In this document: positions 35,698 through 46,600 of the stretch, piece after piece
How positions within the stretch are numbered: the first letter of the stretch is position 1
Layout: the number at the start of each line of letters is the position of its first letter
Source: Tindallia sp. MSAO_Bac2
Lineage (GTDB): Bacteria > Bacillota > Clostridia > Peptostreptococcales > Tindalliaceae
NCBI GenBank assembly: GCA_003838145.1
Contig: QYZZ01000108.1
Coordinates: 1-49,326 of the forward strand
DNA: 49,326 nucleotides
Direction: 5' to 3'
The notes under the pieces: model-generated
Databases searched by the model: none
Seen by the model: the letters and a program-made list of their open reading frames with translations, nothing else
What the model was told of the DNA's origin: nothing
Program-made: the position numbers and the translations under genes

Positions 35698-35744
35698 TAA
35701 ACGCATTGAGATATATTGTCGATATTGATTCCTTCTGTTATACT
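35698..35744 (+). promoter_or_regulatory. Sigma-28 (SigD)-like promoter, overlapping a sigma-A-like one, before the chemoreceptor gene
   Basis: TAAA (35698-35701), 16 bases, GTCGATAT (35718-35725) matches the motility sigma-factor consensus TAAA-N15/16-GCCGATAT at all but one position. TTGTCG (35716-35721), 17 bases, TATACT (35739-35744) is a possible sigma-A promoter overlapping it. The receptor start codon is about 70 bases downstream. Confidence 0.55.
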
Positions 35745-35806
35745 GATTTAAGCACTTGATAGAATAGTTTTATTCAGATTATCAATCATTTGGAGGGGAT
35801 CTGCCA

Positions 35807-37804
35807 GTGACTTTATCAAAAAAAATCATCCTGTACATAAGTGTTTTAATTATTTTGGTTGCCGGAGGATTGGGGATTAGTGCCGTTTTCTTTAGTAGCG
35901 AAACCATTACTTCTCAGGCTGAAGAAAGTCTTTTTATACAGTCCAGAGATGGTGCCAGACTCATTTCTGACACTTCAGCCCTAAGACTTCAGGTTATTCA
36001 GGAAATGACTGAAAGAGATGCTATTCAGTCTATGGATTGGACCATTCAGCGAATCAGTCTTCAATCAGATATCCAGCGGCTTGGGTATAGAGACCTGGCA
36101 ATCATTAATGCTCAGGGATTTGCCCAGTATGTTCAGAGCGCAAATGTGGCCAACTATTCTGATATGCCTTTTGCTCAACAGGCTTTGTCCGGGAATGTTT
36201 TCGTATCAGATGTAATGATTGACCGTCAAACTGAAGATGCCTACATTACTTACGCAGTACCAATTATGAGGAATAACGAAGTACTGGGAGCACTTATTGC
36301 ACAACAGGATGCTCAGGTACTGACAGAAACTATCAGTACAATGGGTTTTGGAGATTCAGGATATGCCTATATTATCAATGATGAGGGAAGAATAGTTGCC
36401 CACGAAAACTGGGAGTATGTAACCAACCAGTTTATGCCTATGGAAGATACCGAAGAGGATCCATCTCTACTGCCCCTGGCATCAGCTTTCGAGCAAATCC
36501 TGGTAACAGAATCCGGAGTTGGAAGCTATGAATTTGAGGGAAATGATTTGTATCAGGGCTACTACCCGATTGATGGTACTAACTGGTATCTTGTTACCGT
36601 TGCCCATCGTGACGAAGTGCTGGCCGGTCTCACCAGCCTTCAGGGCATGCTTTTGATGATAACTGCCGGATTTTTAGTTCTTGGAATTCTGGTAGCCATA
36701 AGAATCAGTAGATCTGTCTCTACCCCCATTCGAAATTTATCAGATATTATCATGAAATTATCTCAATATGATTTAACCTTTGATGAGAACAGCTCTGCTC
36801 TTAAGTATTTAAATCGAAAAGATGAAATTGGCATTATTACAAACGCCTTGGCTACCATGCAGAAAAACTTCATTGATCTGATTCATCAGATTAACGACAG
36901 CGCACAAAATGTCGCGTCTTCCTCACAGCAGCTTACAGCTACCAGCCAACAATCTGCCACAGCGTCAACTGAAGTAGCCAAAACCATAGAGGAAATATCG
37001 CGTGGAGCATCTGACCAGGCCAAGGATACAGAAGATGGTGCCGGTCATATCAATGAACTGGACCAAATTATTCAATCCAATCAGCAGCATATGAGCACCC
37101 TTAATGACTCGGCAAAAAAGAGCGATGAGCTGAAAAACCAAGGAAGAGATATGCTCCAGGAAGTTGTTACCAAAACGGAGCAAAGCAGCCAGGCTGCTCA
37201 GGAGGTTAACCAGGTTATCGTTGAAACAAACGAAAGTGCTCACCAGATACAAAAGGCCAGTGCCATGATTAAAAGCATTGCTGAACAAACCAATCTGTTG
37301 GCTCTTAATGCAGCCATTGAATCTGCAAGAGCCGGTGAAGCCGGCCGTGGATTTGCTGTTGTTGCTGAGGAAATCCGAAAGCTGGCGGAACAGTCTAACC
37401 AGTTTACTGAAGAGATAGAAGCTATCATCAGAAAGCTGACTGAAAAGACTGGCAATGCAGTTGAAACTATGCAAAATGTCAGTGAAATGACAAGAGATCA
37501 AACAAAAGGAATACGCGAAACAAATGAGAAATTCGACGGCATCGATGAGGCTATTGCCAGCATGCTTAAGGTAATTGAAGATCTGAACATATCCGGCGAA
37601 GAAATGAACACGAAAAAAGATGAGATCATTTCTGTCATTGAAAACCTGTCGGCCATTTCTGAAGAGAATGCTGCCGGTACTGAAGAAGCATCTGCTTCTG
37701 TAGAAGAGCAAACAGCTGCTATGGATCAGATCGCCAGCACCAGTGAGGATCTGTCCCGACTGGCTCAGGATATGCAAGCCGCCGTTGCACAGTTTAAAAT
37801 TTAA
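35807..37804 (+). CDS. Methyl-accepting chemotaxis protein with double-Cache sensor
   Basis: Membrane chemoreceptor of 665 residues. A transmembrane helix (about 8-30) is followed by an extracellular dCache-type sensor to about 275, a second membrane helix ([17 protein letters not shown]), a HAMP linker (about 300-355) and a long cytoplasmic coiled coil. The signalling hairpin tip is unmistakable: [40 protein letters not shown] at about 488-527. The start is GTG with GGAGGGG eight bases upstream. No che or fla genes are in the window, but the sigma-28-like promoter suggests co-regulation with motility. The ligand is not readable; dCache sensors in such organisms often bind amino acids. Confidence 0.96.
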   Translation: MTLSKKIILYISVLIILVAGGLGISAVFFSSETITSQAEESLFIQSRDGARLISDTSALRLQVIQEMTERDAIQSMDWTIQRISLQSDIQRLGYRDLAIINAQGFAQYVQSANVANYSDMPFAQQALSGNVFVSDVMIDRQTEDAYITYAVPIMRNNEVLGALIAQQDAQVLTETISTMGFGDSGYAYIINDEGRIVAHENWEYVTNQFMPMEDTEEDPSLLPLASAFEQILVTESGVGSYEFEGNDLYQGYYPIDGTNWYLVTVAHRDEVLAGLTSLQGMLLMITAGFLVLGILVAIRISRSVSTPIRNLSDIIMKLSQYDLTFDENSSALKYLNRKDEIGIITNALATMQKNFIDLIHQINDSAQNVASSSQQLTATSQQSATASTEVAKTIEEISRGASDQAKDTEDGAGHINELDQIIQSNQQHMSTLNDSAKKSDELKNQGRDMLQEVVTKTEQSSQAAQEVNQVIVETNESAHQIQKASAMIKSIAEQTNLLALNAAIESARAGEAGRGFAVVAEEIRKLAEQSNQFTEEIEAIIRKLTEKTGNAVETMQNVSEMTRDQTKGIRETNEKFDGIDEAIASMLKVIEDLNISGEEMNTKKDEIISVIENLSAISEENAAGTEEASASVEEQTAAMDQIASTSEDLSRLAQDMQAAVAQFKI

Positions 37805-37820
37805 TTGCAAACATAAGTGT

Positions 37821-37858
37821 AAGCACCCGAGGCATTGATAACCCCGGGTGCTTTTTTT
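37821..37858. terminator. Terminator between convergent chemoreceptor and flavoprotein genes
   Basis: AAGCACCCG (37821-37829) pairs with CGGGTGCTT (37845-37853), followed by five more T. It overlaps the last codon of the flavoprotein gene on the other strand. Confidence 0.88.
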
Positions 37859-39083
37859 AAATTGATTTTGCAGCTGCCATCCCTGAAGAAAAAGCAAATT
37901 GAAGATTGAATCCACCTGTCATCCCATCTACGTCCATTACTTCGCCAACAAAGTAGAGGCCTGAAACCAGTTTCGATTCCATTGTTTTTCCATCCACTTC
38001 TTCAGTTTCCACCCCTCCGGATGTAACCATAGCTTCTTTAAATCCTTTGACCCGATGTATTTTAAAAGGAAATGCAGTAATCAAACGAACAATCTCTTTT
38101 CGCTGTTCTTTTGTCAGTTCCGCACATCTCTGGTCCTTAGATACATTTGCTGTATGAAGGATTAGATCAATTAACCTTTTGGGAATCTGTTCTGAATATA
38201 AAATATTCTTAACTTGTTTTTTTCCAAATTCGCTGATACTGTTTAACAGCATGTTCGCATAGATATCCGGTTTCATTGGTGCTGCCAGGTTTAATGTCAG
38301 AACGTCATCATCCTCAAAATACCTTGAATAGTTTAATATCACCGGTCCGCTTACCCCATCATGTGTAATCAAAAGATCTCCTTTATAGGCTCCCACTTTT
38401 TTGTTTTGCCGCCAATGTTCGAGGTGAGCCTGTTTAAGCGATACTCCAGTTAATTCCTCCAGTAAATGAGGGTATACCTGGATAGATGTGAGAGCCGGTC
38501 TTGGTTCACTTATACGATGACCAAAAGAAATTGCCATTTGAAAGCCATCTCCTGAGCTTCCTAATGCCGGATACGACAAACCTCCTGTAGCAATTATCAG
38601 TTTTTTTCCTATAAAAGTTTGTGATTCCGAATCAGCAACAAACAACCCTTCCAGCTTCTCCACATGATGCACAGGGGCATTAACCCTAAACTCTACCTGG
38701 AGGAGATTAATCTGATTAATCAGTCCTTCCAGTAATTCTGAAGCTTCTCCTGATTCCGGAAAAACTTTTCCATCATCTCTTGTTTTTAACGGAATACCTA
38801 TATCCAGAAACCATTTGCACAAAAAATCAGGATTATATTTCCTTATGCTTTTACCAGCAAATTTATCTTTTTCATAATAATAGCTTAAAAATTGACCCAT
38901 AGGTATTGCGTTTGTGATGTTGCATTGTCCACCGCCAGATGCCAGTAGTTTTTTGCCCGGCTTATCGTTCTTTTCCAGCAATAGTGTTCTAAGTCCTTTT
39001 TTACCCGATTCTATTGCTGCTACCATCCCTCCAAGACCAGCTCCAACTATGATAACATCATAAACGCATGGTTTTCTCCTCAT
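37857..39083 (-). CDS. HI0933/BaiN-family FAD-dependent oxidoreductase
   Basis: A 408-residue flavoprotein of the HI0933-like family. The FAD Rossmann motif VIIVGAGLGGMVAAIESGKKG is near the N terminus, followed by PGKKLLASGGGQCNITN, then LIIATGGLSYPALGSSGDGFQMA near 165-186 and the C-terminal VSGLYFVGEVMDVDGMTGGFNLQFAFSSG. Family members are annotated as aminoacetone- or bile-acid-related oxidoreductases, but most have no proven substrate. The start codon overlaps the stop of a possible 23-codon ORF (TGATG). It probably shares a terminator with the chemoreceptor gene opposite. Confidence 0.93.
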   Translation of the reverse strand: MRRKPCVYDVIIVGAGLGGMVAAIESGKKGLRTLLLEKNDKPGKKLLASGGGQCNITNAIPMGQFLSYYYEKDKFAGKSIRKYNPDFLCKWFLDIGIPLKTRDDGKVFPESGEASELLEGLINQINLLQVEFRVNAPVHHVEKLEGLFVADSESQTFIGKKLIIATGGLSYPALGSSGDGFQMAISFGHRISEPRPALTSIQVYPHLLEELTGVSLKQAHLEHWRQNKKVGAYKGDLLITHDGVSGPVILNYSRYFEDDDVLTLNLAAPMKPDIYANMLLNSISEFGKKQVKNILYSEQIPKRLIDLILHTANVSKDQRCAELTKEQRKEIVRLITAFPFKIHRVKGFKEAMVTSGGVETEEVDGKTMESKLVSGLYFVGEVMDVDGMTGGFNLQFAFSSGMAAAKSI

Positions 39084-39154
39084 CAGCTGTCGTCACCTGC
39101 CAAGTCAAGTATGCTTTGCTGAACAAAATTTAGCGCCACGTTTTTTCTATTCAT
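39083..39154 (-). CDS. Possible 23-residue leader peptide ORF
   Basis: ATG at 39154, preceded by GAGAGG, opens 23 codons (starts MNRKNVALNF, ends LAGDDS) whose TGA overlaps the flavoprotein ATG as TGATG. The coupling geometry is that of a real upstream gene, but the peptide matches no family I know and so short an ORF can arise by chance. Confidence 0.3.
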   Translation of the reverse strand: MNRKNVALNFVQQSILDLAGDDS

Positions 39155-39267
39155 TGTCAATATCCTCTCAGTGTCGTTTTTCGATAAACAGGCTTTTCTT
39201 GATACTGCTTATTTATCTACTCATTACAGTAAATCATTACACAATATCGGCATCTTAAGTACGCAGG

Positions 39268-40524
39268 TTATCTGCAAAGAATTATTGAAACATCGTTGAC
39301 ATTAGAACCAGTCGGGCCTGTTATAACCAGATCATTACTTGCTGCCAAAGCATTGAAGGAATCGTTGTTATTCAAATATGATTCAGGATCAACTCCAGCT
39401 GACTTCATACGTTCAACAGACTTTCCGTCCACAATGCCACCAGCAGCATCCGTCGGACCATCTGTCCCATCAGATCCTACAGAAAAAATCACAATGTCTT
39501 CCATACCTTCAATTCCTTTGGATGCTGATAAGGCAATTTCCTGATTACGGCCACCTTTTCCACTGCCGCTGACTCTCACTACCGTCTCTCCGCCAGCTAT
39601 CACAGCACAGGGAGGCTTGATAGAGTAGTTATTTTCATCATTTTGCTTTATTTTCTGAGCAATAGCGGCAAAAACCGATCCTGCTTCTCTTGCCTGGCAA
39701 TTCAGAGTGGTTGTCAATATAACTGGGCTGTATCCCAACTCTTGTGCCTTATTAGCGGCCGCATCACATAAGGTGTTTACATTGCCGGCAATAATGGTAT
39801 CACAATTTTTTATTTCCTTGGGAGTTTCAACGGCCAGTATTTTTTTGATATTATCATTGATATGTAGCTGGTATTTTTCAATAATATCAAGCGCCTGGCT
39901 GCTGTTGGTCATATCCGGGTAAGCAGGACCGGAGGCAATAGCGTCCAACCTATCTCCTAATACGTCAGACAGGACAATGGAATAAATTTGTGCATCACCA
40001 CACATTTTGGCAAACCGTCCACCTTTAACCCGGGATAGGCGTTTCCGGATTGTATTAATTTCAACAATATCTGCTCCGCTGGCTAACAGCTGGTCGGTTA
40101 CATTCATGATATCCTCCAGGGCAACCCCTTCCATGGGCTTTTCAAAAAGGGCCGATCCGCCTCCAGACAATAAAAGAATAACCTGATCATCCTTTGTCAG
40201 ATTACTAACCAGTCTTAGGACAGCTTCTGCCCCCTTTACAGAGTTTGCATCCGGAACTGGATGGCCTGCTTCAATAATATCAAACCCTTCAATCAATCCT
40301 TGAGAATGTCCATACTTCGTTACAACAACTCCGGCTTTGATTTGATCGCCTAAACGTTGCTTTGCTGCTTCAGCCATGTTCCAGGCTGCTTTTCCAATGG
40401 ATATAACGATTACTTCACCCTGGAATTTTCTGTTTCTCAAGGCTTTATCAACGGCTTCATTCGGCAATACTGCTTTAATGGATTCATCGATTATACTTAA
40501 TGCATCATCCCTTATATCACTCAT
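39268..40524 (-). CDS. Glycerate 2-kinase (MOFRL family)
   Basis: Phosphorylates D-glycerate to 2-phosphoglycerate. The 418-residue chain has the N-terminal DUF4147 domain (ISIGKAAWNMAEAA; LLLSGGGSALFEKP with the P-loop-like SGGGSA) and the C-terminal MOFRL domain (GGETVVRVSGSGKGGRNQEIALS; SVGSDGTDGPTDAAGG). Catalytic Lys and Arg regions (NTIRKRLSRVKGG) are in place. AGGAGG lies seven bases before the start. It begins 39 bases after DUF975 in the same direction. Glycerate could come from serine or glyoxylate. Confidence 0.94.
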   Translation of the reverse strand: MSDIRDDALSIIDESIKAVLPNEAVDKALRNRKFQGEVIVISIGKAAWNMAEAAKQRLGDQIKAGVVVTKYGHSQGLIEGFDIIEAGHPVPDANSVKGAEAVLRLVSNLTKDDQVILLLSGGGSALFEKPMEGVALEDIMNVTDQLLASGADIVEINTIRKRLSRVKGGRFAKMCGDAQIYSIVLSDVLGDRLDAIASGPAYPDMTNSSQALDIIEKYQLHINDNIKKILAVETPKEIKNCDTIIAGNVNTLCDAAANKAQELGYSPVILTTTLNCQAREAGSVFAAIAQKIKQNDENNYSIKPPCAVIAGGETVVRVSGSGKGGRNQEIALSASKGIEGMEDIVIFSVGSDGTDGPTDAAGGIVDGKSVERMKSAGVDPESYLNNNDSFNALAASNDLVITGPTGSNVNDVSIILCR

Positions 40525-40563
40525 ATAAACCTCCTGAAATTATATTGCCATCAGTCTTGATCA

Positions 40564-41337
40564 TTATGTCATTTCCGCCATCAGACCGTCATTATAGTCT
40601 TTCATTTTTCTATATAGCTGAGCATAGGTAGCTTCATAATAGGGATTTACAAAAAAGATGCCCAATCCAAACAGCAACCCTCCCAAAAAGTACCATCCAA
40701 TAAAGGATAAGTCCAGAAAAAATAAGTCCATCTTTTGCCCGTTGGTCATATCTATACTCTTTTGTATAGCCTGATCTGCATCCATATCGGGTTCCTCAAT
40801 TAAAATATATGGAACCATTTTGTAAGCATAGTGCTTCACAATACCTGGAATAATCAGCAATAAAAACCAGAGAAAATTGTAGAATCCCCTTAAAAACATG
40901 GTTTTGACAATGTTCAGGTAATGCTGAGATTTGAAAACAGAAGCCAGATACACAATTTCTGCATCGTCATCGGTTACGCCACGCAGAAAAAAAGTTCTTC
41001 CACCAATTTCTAACGGTATCCCTACAAATATCCGAAAAGCCCATAAAATCAGAACCATGGTAAGGCCGAAGAGAAAGGTAAAAGCCATTATACCAGGCAA
41101 ACCGATTGCGTCCAGGACACCGGAAAAAAAGTTAGGTGAAGGATTAACATTTATACCGCCCATATTAATCGAAAACCCACTGCTCTCTGTTGCTGCAGAT
41201 CTTCCATGACTGCTGCTGTTATAAGCATTATCACTGCCACCTGCCATTGTAATGATCAGTGATATAAAAAATGCTTTCAAATAATGCTTTCCCAAAAACC
41301 TTTTTGCGCCATTTTTAATCTCTTTTCGTGTCCACAT
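40564..41337 (-). CDS. DUF975 family membrane protein
   Basis: A 257-residue integral membrane protein. The first residues, TRKEIKNGAKRFLGKHYLKAFFISLI, are the DUF975 signature, followed by a low-complexity Gly/Ser/Asn loop (GGSDNAYNSSSHGRSAATESSG) and four more hydrophobic helices; the late block ILIEEPDMDADQAIQKSIDMTNGQKMDLF is also typical. GGAGGAGA precedes the start. Function of the family is not established. It lies between ftsK and the glycerate kinase gene on the same strand. Confidence 0.85.
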   Translation of the reverse strand: MWTRKEIKNGAKRFLGKHYLKAFFISLIITMAGGSDNAYNSSSHGRSAATESSGFSINMGGINVNPSPNFFSGVLDAIGLPGIMAFTFLFGLTMVLILWAFRIFVGIPLEIGGRTFFLRGVTDDDAEIVYLASVFKSQHYLNIVKTMFLRGFYNFLWFLLLIIPGIVKHYAYKMVPYILIEEPDMDADQAIQKSIDMTNGQKMDLFFLDLSFIGWYFLGGLLFGLGIFFVNPYYEATYAQLYRKMKDYNDGLMAEMT

Positions 41338-41445
41338 GCCTTATCTCCTCCAAATAATCATCTTCGTTAATAATATTTACAGAATAAACTACGGAAGGTG
41401 CATGGGAATGTTTCAGTCAGAGATAACAAAAACTTATGCTTCAAA

Positions 41446-43500
41446 TTACTGTTTATCATTTATAGAGCTATCAATCATAGAAATTACTTTTCTGGGTTTT
41501 GTTCCTTCACTTGGCCCAATATAACCTCTTTCTTCCATTTCATCAATTAACCGTGCCGCACGATTAAAACCCATTCTAAGCTTCCGCTGCAACATAGAGA
41601 TCGAAATCTGCTGGTGTTCAAAAGCAATTCGAAGTGCTTCCTGAAACACATCCTCAGACTCACCGTTTTCCTCTTCGCACATCTGTTCTTCGCCTTTTTC
41701 GATTTCTGCCTCTAAAAATCTTCCTATGGTAGTATCTGTTTGGTACCGCTCGAGGTACTCAACCGTTCTTTGAACTTCCTCATCTGAAAGAAAAGCTCCT
41801 TGAATGCGAACAGGTTTACTGGCACCAACAGGATGAAATAACATATCTCCTCTTCCTAAAAGCTTTTCTGCACCGGACATATCCAAAATGGTTCGGGAAT
41901 CAACTTGTGATGCAACGGAAAAAGCAATCCTGGATGGAATATTTGCTTTAATTAGGCCTGTGATGACATCCACAGATGGTCTTTGGGTGGCAAGTACAAG
42001 GTGAATTCCAGCAGCTCTGGCCTTCTGAGCCAGACGACATATATTATCTTCCACTTCTTTTGCTGCTACCATCATTAAATCAGCCAATTCATCAATAATA
42101 ATAACCATATAAGGCATCTGATTACCCGAGTTTTGCCGCTGATATCCTTCAAGGTCTCTTACCCCAGCCTCTGCAAAGATTTGATACCTTTCCTCCATCT
42201 CACGCACCGCCCATTTCAGGGAAGCCGTAGCTTTCTTGGGGTCTGTAATCACAGGAGTAATTAAGTGAGGAATACCATTATACCGATTTAATTCGACAAC
42301 TTTCGGATCAATAAGAAGCAGCTTCACCCGGTCCGGCCGAGCGTTAAAAAGCAGACTGAGTATAAGTGTATTAATGCAGACACTTTTCCCTGATCCGGTA
42401 GCTCCGGCTATTAGCAGATGCGGTGCTCTTGTCAGATCAAAAATAACTGAGTCACCACCAATATTTTTTCCCATAGCAAAAGGCAACGATGCTTCGCTTT
42501 GTTGATACTTCCGACTTTCAATTAACTCCCGGAAAGTAACCAGTGAAGTTTCGCCGTTAGGAATTTCTATACCTATAGCAGCCTTTCCCGGAATAGGTGC
42601 TTCGATGCGAATAGATCTGGCTGCCATATTTAAGGCAATGTCATCACTTAGATTCGTCACCTTACTTACTTTAACACCTCGTTCCGGCTGAAGCTCATAC
42701 CTGGTGATGGCAGGCCCCTGGGTAACGTTTAATACCTTTGCCTTCACGCCGAAACTTTCCAGGGTTTCCTCCAGCAACAGAGCCTGATCATTAAGTGCAT
42801 TCCTATTCTCTTTTATTCTATTTCTTGCTGGCAGGTTAAGAAAGGAAATCGATGGCTTCTCAAAAAATGATTTTGTCTCTATCTCCGAAAAACAAGGCAC
42901 TTTCTTTTCTTTTTTTGCCTCTCTTGTTGTAATTGGAATTGGCTGATGAACATCAGTTTTCCTGATTTCTGCCTTTTTATCTTCAGGCTCTATTCTTTCT
43001 GTCTTTACAATTGCCGAATTTTCTTTTTCCGGCTCTGTTGTGGGTTCCTGGCGATACATTTGTACTTCTTTTTCCAGTTTTTCATGTTTATCCTGCACAT
43101 GTTTTTTTTGGCTTTCTTCAATAAGGTCTTTCACCCGTTGGCGATGGATCTGCCACTCACTTTCATTTTTTTCTTCTTTATTATTTTGCTGTTCTGAATT
43201 TCTTTCTGACTTCGGTACATAATCCAAATGATTCACCGGTTTTGTAAAGGATTGAGAATATCGCTCTTCATAGACTGGCATAGGATCAACAGTTGGTTTA
43301 CTGTTACTTGTCTTTACAGATTTATTCTTTCGAAGAAGTTTTCCAACTGAGGCTGTATAGATAAAAATAGCTGTCAGCGATAAAAATGCCGGCAACCAGA
43401 AGCCTTCCATCAAAGAGAAAAGTATCCAGATTATGATACTATATATAACTACCTGTATTACCACAAAGCGTTTCATTTTATTCTTCTGTCTTTTTGTCAT
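41446..43500 (-). CDS. ftsK: FtsK/SpoIIIE-type DNA translocase
   Basis: Hexameric ATPase that pumps chromosomal DNA through the septum at division or sporulation. I start at ATG 43500 (AGGAGGG eight bases upstream) rather than the longer GTG at 43560. The 684 residues have only two membrane helices near the N terminus, where FtsK/SpoIIIE usually have four, then a charged Glu/Lys linker to about 235, the alpha/beta motor (SFGVKAKVLNVTQGPAITRYELQPERGVKVSKV; Walker A GATGSGKSVC; Walker B MVIIIDELADLMM; ATQRPSVDVITGLIKANIPSRIAF), and a C-terminal winged-helix gamma domain (LQRKLRMGFNRAARLIDEMEERGYIGPSEG) that reads orientation sequences. The shortened membrane part resembles the SftA type of Bacillus in having a modified N terminus. 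Confidence 0.95.
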   Translation of the reverse strand: MTKRQKNKMKRFVVIQVVIYSIIIWILFSLMEGFWLPAFLSLTAIFIYTASVGKLLRKNKSVKTSNSKPTVDPMPVYEERYSQSFTKPVNHLDYVPKSERNSEQQNNKEEKNESEWQIHRQRVKDLIEESQKKHVQDKHEKLEKEVQMYRQEPTTEPEKENSAIVKTERIEPEDKKAEIRKTDVHQPIPITTREAKKEKKVPCFSEIETKSFFEKPSISFLNLPARNRIKENRNALNDQALLLEETLESFGVKAKVLNVTQGPAITRYELQPERGVKVSKVTNLSDDIALNMAARSIRIEAPIPGKAAIGIEIPNGETSLVTFRELIESRKYQQSEASLPFAMGKNIGGDSVIFDLTRAPHLLIAGATGSGKSVCINTLILSLLFNARPDRVKLLLIDPKVVELNRYNGIPHLITPVITDPKKATASLKWAVREMEERYQIFAEAGVRDLEGYQRQNSGNQMPYMVIIIDELADLMMVAAKEVEDNICRLAQKARAAGIHLVLATQRPSVDVITGLIKANIPSRIAFSVASQVDSRTILDMSGAEKLLGRGDMLFHPVGASKPVRIQGAFLSDEEVQRTVEYLERYQTDTTIGRFLEAEIEKGEEQMCEEENGESEDVFQEALRIAFEHQQISISMLQRKLRMGFNRAARLIDEMEERGYIGPSEGTKPRKVISMIDSSINDKQ

Positions 43501-43580
43501 CTGATAACCCTCCTGAATTTCTCCTTGTCTATCATACCATTTCAGAAGGTTATTTTCCACGATTCTTCACTTTTAGCTTA

Positions 43581-43609
43581 TTCACATGATATAATGAATT
43601 TCATATAAT
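43581..43609 (+). promoter_or_regulatory. Promoter of the beta-propeller GGDEF gene
   Basis: TTCACA (43581-43586), 17 bases, perfect TATAAT (43604-43609). Transcription would begin near 43616, leaving a very short leader before the ATG codons at 43625 and 43632. Confidence 0.6.
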
Positions 43610-43624
43610 AAACGAAACGGGGTT

Positions 43625-46600
43625 ATGAGTGATGAAACGAGCATATTCTCAGTTTTTAGCCACATTTTTTTTATATCCCTTTTATCATCGATGCTTGTTT
43701 TAACATGCACTCATATTTCATATGCTTCCAGTACTTATGATGACACGACTATACTCCAGGAAGGTTTTTCTCCCTACTTTGAACTCCTTGATCGAGATTC
43801 CGGACTTTCAAACCTTTCTGTTTCTTCTATAATTCAAGATAAATATGGTTTTTTATGGTTTTCCACTCAAGGTGGCCTTAATTTGTATGATGGTCGCAAA
43901 ATAACCGTTTTTCGTCATAATCCCTTTAATGATGACGGACTTGTTCATAATTTGATTCAAACTATGTATTATGATGAGGATACCCATCACCTTTGGATTG
44001 GAACCTATCAGGGTATTTCAGAAATGTCAATTCATGGAAATAGTTTTACAAACTACACCACAGACTCTCACGGACTATCAAATCCCATTATCATTGCAAT
44101 TGAAAAAGGACCAGATGACAATATGTGGGCCGGAACCATGGACGGCCTAAACCGAATAGACAAAGACAGCGGCGACATCACCGTTTATGATGTGCCTGGT
44201 AACGTCATCAGGGATTTATACGTTGATTCAGAGGGGCGATTGCTGATAGGCACCTATGAAGGCCTCTATCAGTTTAACTTTGAAAGTGAGATGGTAGAAA
44301 TAGTTGACCTTGAACTGCCTTCGCCCTACGTTATGGTGGTCCGGGAGTTTCATCCCGGCACTCTGACTCTTGGTCTCTGGGATGGCGGAGTGGTAAATGT
44401 CAGTATGGAAAACCATTCAATAATGCACCAGGAATATGAACACAACGACGTGTATACTCTTTACCAAACACATGATCAAACACTTTGGATCGGAACCTGG
44501 GGTGGGGGATTATTTGCCCAGACTCCGGATGGATCGGTTCATCATTTCCTTGGAGAAGGTGAAAACAAGCTATTGGAGCATCCGGTGGTTTATTCCTTGC
44601 ACCAGGATCATTCAGGTATTCTTTGGATCGGCACTAACGGTGGAGGCATTAATAAATTGAACCCTAGGCAAAACAATTATGTCATTCACACTCATGAACC
44701 GGAAAATCCAGAATCTCTTAGTGCCGGAAAAGTAAATGCAATAATTAGAGATGCTGACGAGAATTTATGGGTCTCAATATATAATAACGGCCTTAATCGC
44801 TATGATCCTGCTGAAGACGCAATGATTTCCTATAGACACGACCCAAATAATCCGGCTTCTATTCCTTCAGATAACATTGTTGCCATGCATGTAGATGGGT
44901 CCGGCCAATTACTGTTAGGCAGCAGTGCCGGCCTCATAGCGTATGATGCTTCCAGTGATAGTTTTAGGCATTTAGATTATTTTGATGATGATGTTTTTGT
45001 GTATGCAATAGCAGAACAGCGTCATTTTCTTTGGATTGGTACCTATAATCATGGAGTTTACCGTTATAACCGCAGTACAGGAGAAATAGACCGGTTTTAT
45101 TATGGGCCCAGTTACAGTGCCATAATATCCGATAATCTGGTCTATGATATTTTAGTAGATTCTAAAGACCGGGTATGGATTGGAACCAATAACGGACTGA
45201 ATATGCTGCGGCCTGAGAATGACCGCTTTATTAAGTTCCACCGACAACCTCAGGAGGACCGGCATTTAGCAGCAAATACTATCCGCGTTATTTTCGAGGA
45301 CTCCAAAGGACGAATCTGGGTCGGCCTGGTAGGTGGTGGTTTGGCACTTTATCAGGAAGAGACCGGCAACTTTAAGACTTTTTTGGAAAAAGATGGTCTT
45401 TCCAGTAACATCATTACCGGTATTCTGGAAGACAGTGAAGGTAGAATTGTAGCTGCCAGCCATGATGGAATCTCTGTATTGGACCCTGACAAAGAAGACA
45501 TTATTGTCCTCACCCCGCAGGACGGAATCGGTGGCTGGGAATTTAACGCAGGACATTATATGGATATAGATGGAAGTCTTCTCTTCGGTGGTGTTCATGG
45601 CATTACATCTATACCGGGAGATCTGTCTGATGTAAGAGCTGTGACTCCCATTGCTTATATTACCGGTATGGAATTATATCAGCATCCAATAGACTTTGAT
45701 CAAATGTTTTTTAACGACCAGCATATGAATTTTAGGGCGCAGGAAAACTTCCTGGGTTTTCAGTTTTCAGCCCTTGACTATGATGCCCCCGAAAAAACTC
45801 GATTCAGCTATATTTTGGAAGGTTTCGACTCAGAATGGATTCATGCCGGTACCAGAGATTACGCATATTATTCCAATTTACCACCAGGTAGTTATCAACT
45901 GAGGGTAGTGGCAGAAAACGTCCATGGCGTTGAATCCGAACCTGCTGTTTTTTCTTTTACTATTGAGAAGCCCTGGTATATGTCAGGTTTTGCAATCATT
46001 GCGTATTTTATTTTATTTCTCCTATTGCTAGCGGGAGTATTGCGAATCAGAGAAGATCATCTGGTCCGTCAGCGTAATTCAATGCTTGCTGCTCTAAATC
46101 TTCAGCTGGAAGAAGCAAATCAACAACTTGAAAAACTTTCGACAGTAGACCCACTAACCGGACTCTTTAACCGCCGATACTTTGATACGATATTTGAAGA
46201 TCAGTTCCGGCTTTCTAAGAGAAGTCAAATACCGATTTCTCTGCTTATGTTTGATATTGATCATTTCAAAAATATCAATGACACTTACGGACATATTGCA
46301 GGTGATAAGGTGCTTCAGGAAATCGGAAGAATAGCAAATGATTCTCTCCCCAGGAAAACAGATTTTCTTTCCCGATATGGTGGTGATGAGTTTGCAATCG
46401 TTTTATATGATACCAACAAGGAAGGTGCCATCAAAGTAGCTCGGCGGATTCAACAACATGCAGCCAGTCTTACTTTCGTGGAAATTCCCGACAATAAAGC
46501 CACCATTACGATTAGCATAGGAATTTGCAGCATTATTCCTGAGGATAAAGCTGAACCAACTGATTTGATTCGTACTGCTGATCAGGCTTTATATGAATCA

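Noticed and set aside
36965-37915. A 316-residue minus-strand ORF opposite the chemoreceptor.
   Set aside because: It is an antisense shadow of the coiled-coil signalling domain, rich in Leu/Phe/Cys by codon mirror effects, with no family resemblance.
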